Below are positions 23,430 to 25,972 of a DNA stretch of 25,972 nt, piece after piece. Under the pieces are notes generated by a model. It made no database searches, had not been told where the DNA came from, and saw only the letters and a list, made by a program, of their open reading frames with translations. Position 1 is the stretch's first letter. Each line of letters starts with the position of its first letter. A program made the position numbers and the translations under genes. The stretch comes from Bacteroidota bacterium. GTDB taxonomy: Bacteria; Bacteroidota; Bacteroidia; Chitinophagales; Chitinophagaceae. The stretch is from assembly GCA_023426425.1 (NCBI GenBank), contig JAFAAT010000145.1:1-25972 (forward strand), written 5' to 3'.

Positions 23430-24893
23430 TTATTTACTTAATAGTTCAAAAGCCTCTTTCAATACCTCCCTGTCGTCAAAAGGATATCGTTGCCCTTTTA
23501 TCTCCTGGTAGGTCTCGTGTCCCTTACCTGCAATTAGTATAATATCCTCCGCCTGCGCCAGTGCACATGCTGTTTTTATAGCTTCCTTCCGGTCTGTAAT
23601 TCTCAATGCTTTCTTCGAGTGCAATTTCAACCCCTCAGCCATCTCGTCTAATATCTGCTCAGGATCTTCTGAGCGGGGATTATCAGCGGTTAGTATCACG
23701 CGGTCACTGTGACTCGCAGCTACTTCAGCCATCAGCGGACGCTTGGCTTTATCCCTGTCTCCACCACAACCTATCACGGTAATAAGCTGTTGCCCTTTAG
23801 TCCTCAACTGGTTTATTGTTGCCAGTACATTCAGCAACGCGTCCGGAGTATGTGCGTAGTCCACAATACCCAGTACCTTTTCCTGTGCCGACATAAAAGT
23901 CTCAAATCGACCGGCTGCACCATGAAGACTGCTGAGTACAGATAAAATATTCAACTTCTCTTCTCCCAGCAACAACGACGCGCCATACACCGCGAGCAGG
24001 TTATAGGCATTGAAGGTGCCTATCATCCTGAAGTAAGCTTCATGGCTGTCTACAATCATCACCAGCCCGGTGAGGTTATTTTCCAACACCTTCCCTTTGA
24101 ACGTAGCAGGTGCTTTCAGACTGTAGGTGTTTTTCACTGCCCTCGTGTTCTGCAGCATAACCAGCCCTCTCTTATCATCAGCATTAGTCAATGCAAAAGC
24201 ACTCTGAGGCAGGTCATCAAAAAACTTCTTTTTAACTCTTATGTATTCATCAAAAGTCTTGTGGTAGTCCAGATGATCATGAGTAATGTTTGTAAAAATC
24301 GCCCCTGTGAACTGCAGTCCTGCTATGCGTTTCTGGTGCACTGCATGGGAGCTCACCTCCATAAACACATGTGTACATCCCGCATCCCTCATTCTCCCAA
24401 GCAGCTCCTGCACACTCACCGCATCCGGCGTAGTGTGTGTAGCGGATACTACTTCCTCCGCTATATGGTTCTGTACCGTGGAAACCAACCCACACTTATA
24501 GCCAAGCTGGGTAAACAGCTTGTACAGCAACGTAGCTACTGTTGTTTTCCCGTTCGTGCCAGTCACTCCCACTACCTTCATACTGCTCGAAGGATTTCCA
24601 TAGTATGCACTCGCTATCAATCCCGCCGCTTCTGCTGAATCTGTAACCACCACATAGCTAACTGCATCATCAGTGACCAACGGCAGCTGTTCACAAACCA
24701 CAGCAACTGCACCCATTGAAACAGCTTTCTCAATAAACTGGTGTCCGTCTGAACTTGTACCACGAATTGCTATGAATACGGAACCTGCTGTAACCCTCCG
24801 GCTATCAATGCAGAGATTCGCAATCTCAGTTTCCGTATTGCCTTTCACCTCGGCAACCTGCAACCCTGATAATATTTCCTTCAACCTCCTCAT
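23430..24893 (-). CDS. murE: UDP-MurNAc-tripeptide synthetase, meso-DAP adding
   Basis: MurE adds the third stem-peptide residue with ATP. The substrate-binding motif DNPR (404-407, in TADNPRSEDP) marks the meso-diaminopimelate enzyme rather than the lysine type, so the cell wall should be DAP-type. Other landmarks are the N-terminal IDSRRVTAGSVFIAIRG (29-45), the P-loop VTGTNGKTT (110-118), the ATHTTPD loop (151-157), EVSSHAV (179-185), ITHDHLDYH (203-211), the Lys of the KKKFF region (about 221-225, the usual site of lysine carbamylation), and the C-terminal VDYAHTPD and AGKGHETYQ. The 487 residues are normal. It starts with ATG 3 bp after the ftsI stop. Confidence 0.97.
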   Translation of the reverse strand: MRRLKEILSGLQVAEVKGNTETEIANLCIDSRRVTAGSVFIAIRGTSSDGHQFIEKAVSMGAVAVVCEQLPLVTDDAVSYVVVTDSAEAAGLIASAYYGNPSSSMKVVGVTGTNGKTTVATLLYKLFTQLGYKCGLVSTVQNHIAEEVVSATHTTPDAVSVQELLGRMRDAGCTHVFMEVSSHAVHQKRIAGLQFTGAIFTNITHDHLDYHKTFDEYIRVKKKFFDDLPQSAFALTNADDKRGLVMLQNTRAVKNTYSLKAPATFKGKVLENNLTGLVMIVDSHEAYFRMIGTFNAYNLLAVYGASLLLGEEKLNILSVLSSLHGAAGRFETFMSAQEKVLGIVDYAHTPDALLNVLATINQLRTKGQQLITVIGCGGDRDKAKRPLMAEVAASHSDRVILTADNPRSEDPEQILDEMAEGLKLHSKKALRITDRKEAIKTACALAQAEDIILIAGKGHETYQEIKGQRYPFDDREVLKEAFELLSK

Positions 24894-24896
24894 CTC

Positions 24897-25972
24897 TTAG
24901 CTCAGTATCAATGTTATAGTTTGTCCTTTTGAAACTCTTGTACCGGGAGCAATTGACTGCCCCTGCACAGTGCCTCTTCCTTGTAGTGTTACGCGCAACC
25001 CCTGGTTTTCCAGGAGGTAAACTGCATCTTTCAATCCCAGTCCTTTTACATCAGGAACCAGCCCGTGATATACCCCTGCAGGATGAAACTGAACTCGCTT
25101 CGTCGAATCAACAGAAAGATGCAGCATCCGCGAGCCTTCATACTCTATCGGTGCATTCTTTCCCAACGCAACCAACATCTTGTTATAACTGTCACCTGTA
25201 GCTGCAAACTGGGCTGCAAGTTGAGCCCGCCCCTTTTGGGCAATACTATCAAGCGGTCCATCCCAATCGCCCATCCCATTGGCAAAAATTTTATCTGAAA
25301 TCATCCTGAACACCGGCGCCGCCAATGTCCCACCATAGTAAGCACTTGACTTTGGCTTCGTCCTAATTACTACGGCAATTGTGTATTTGGGCTTGTCTGC
25401 AGGAAAATAGCCAACAAACGATCCCTGGTACACTCCATCAGTGTATTTTATCCCCTTGTCGGCAACCTGTGCCGTACCGGTCTTGCCGGCTATGCGGTAG
25501 TACGGAGACTGGATATGCTTACCTGTGCCGGTAAGTACGACCTCCTCTGCGCATGACCTTAACTGAGCCACCGCCTCAGGTGGTGCAATTTGTTCCACTA
25601 ACACTGTTGGCTCAAGCACATCAATATCCTTACCGTATTCTCTTACCGCACTCACCAGATAGGGTTTCATCATTTTTCCATTGTTCGCAACTGCGTTATA
25701 CAGCATGCATGTATGAAGCGGAGAAACGAGTATGCCATAGCCCGTAGCCATCCAGGGAAGCGTAGTGCCACTCCAGTGCTTTGTCTTCGGTGTGATCACA
25801 GCAGGCTTCCGCTCCCCAAGAAGGTCAATGCCTGTCCTTGTAGTCAGGTGAAGACGCTTGAGGTGCTCGATAAACTTCTCCGGCTGTGCACCATAATAAC
25901 GTTGTGCCAGTGCGGCCATCGCTACATTGGATGACTGACCAAACGCTTCCCTGATACTGAGCACTCCTAGTC
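24897..25972 (-). CDS. ftsI: Septal penicillin-binding protein FtsI/PBP3 (C-terminal part)
   Basis: This is the C-terminal part of a class B penicillin-binding protein, the transpeptidase that cross-links septal peptidoglycan with FtsW. The reading frame stays open to the window edge at 25972, so the N-terminus (membrane anchor, pedestal domain and the active-site SxxK motif) lies outside; the GTG at 25964 is not a real start. Visible motifs are the second active-site motif SSN (25934-25926) and the third, KTG followed by TAQV (25484 downwards). The last 60 or so residues, from VPDVKGLGLKDAVYLL, form one PASTA domain, a feature of PBP2x/SpoVD-type rather than E. coli FtsI proteins. Its place in front of murE supports the septal assignment. 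Confidence 0.93.
   Translation of the reverse strand, partial: LGVLSIREAFGQSSNVAMAALAQRYYGAQPEKFIEHLKRLHLTTRTGIDLLGERKPAVITPKTKHWSGTTLPWMATGYGILVSPLHTCMLYNAVANNGKMMKPYLVSAVREYGKDIDVLEPTVLVEQIAPPEAVAQLRSCAEEVVLTGTGKHIQSPYYRIAGKTGTAQVADKGIKYTDGVYQGSFVGYFPADKPKYTIAVVIRTKPKSSAYYGGTLAAPVFRMISDKIFANGMGDWDGPLDSIAQKGRAQLAAQFAATGDSYNKMLVALGKNAPIEYEGSRMLHLSVDSTKRVQFHPAGVYHGLVPDVKGLGLKDAVYLLENQGLRVTLQGRGTVQGQSIAPGTRVSKGQTITLILS

Noticed and set aside
24042..24638. Open frame of 198 codons on the + strand opposite murE
   Set aside because: It lies wholly within the conserved murE gene and has no start-site support or family likeness.
25962..25964. GTG as the start of the penicillin-binding protein
   Set aside because: The frame is open to the window edge and the SxxK motif and membrane anchor are missing, so the gene continues beyond the window.

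Overview
The window looks like a chromosomal segment of a Bacteroidota bacterium, probably order Chitinophagales/Chitinophagaceae. The evidence is the ftsI-murE-mraY-murD-ftsW-murG-murC-ftsQ-ftsA-ftsZ gene order, a MurE with the meso-diaminopimelate specificity motif, leaders without clear Shine-Dalgarno sequences, TAnnTTTG-like -7 promoter elements, a Bacteroidota-type HU protein, and a 29-residue very basic protein next to an RNase G/E gene. The taxonomy is inferred from gene content, not from a marker comparison.

Region 1 (1-2441) is the accessory part. One unrecognised 326-residue gene (491-1471) lies between two arrays of degenerate, same-orientation, C/A-rich repeats of about 130-136 bp (1-262 and 1531-2013). 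An AT-rich leader with a 22-bp dyad and a candidate promoter then leads to an HU-family gene.

Region 2 (2442-11014, all + strand) is mostly housekeeping: HU protein, a membrane-anchored TPR protein, the small basic protein, RNase G/E, dGTPase, QueA (tRNA queuosine), NadC (NAD synthesis), a diacylglycerol/sphingosine-kinase-like lipid kinase, and a lipoprotein of unknown role. Intrinsic terminators separate the blocks after RNase G/E, after the lipid kinase and after the lipoprotein.

Region 3 (11096-12882, - strand) holds a two-gene split sensor, a multi-spanning membrane protein overlapping a small NarL-type histidine kinase, both starting with GTG. Between it and ftsZ lies a 301-bp gap with the ftsZ terminator, a candidate promoter and a second terminator-like hairpin that could be an attenuator or the end of a small RNA.

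Region 4 (12883-25972, - strand) is the division and cell wall (dcw) cluster, read right to left. It starts inside a PASTA-containing transpeptidase gene cut by the window edge and ends at ftsZ. Genes overlap or lie 3-52 bp apart, so it reads as one transcription unit. It makes the peptidoglycan precursor through MurC, MurD, MurE, MraY and MurG, supplies the septal synthase pair FtsW/FtsI, and encodes the divisome proteins FtsQ, FtsA and FtsZ. murF, ddl and a lipid II flippase are not in this stretch.

I see no tRNA, rRNA, CRISPR array, transposase or phage gene. Most of the window is conserved core genome. The repeat-flanked gene at the left end and the possible leader control of the split sensor are the best candidates for undescribed biology, and neither is shown to be a system by sequence alone.
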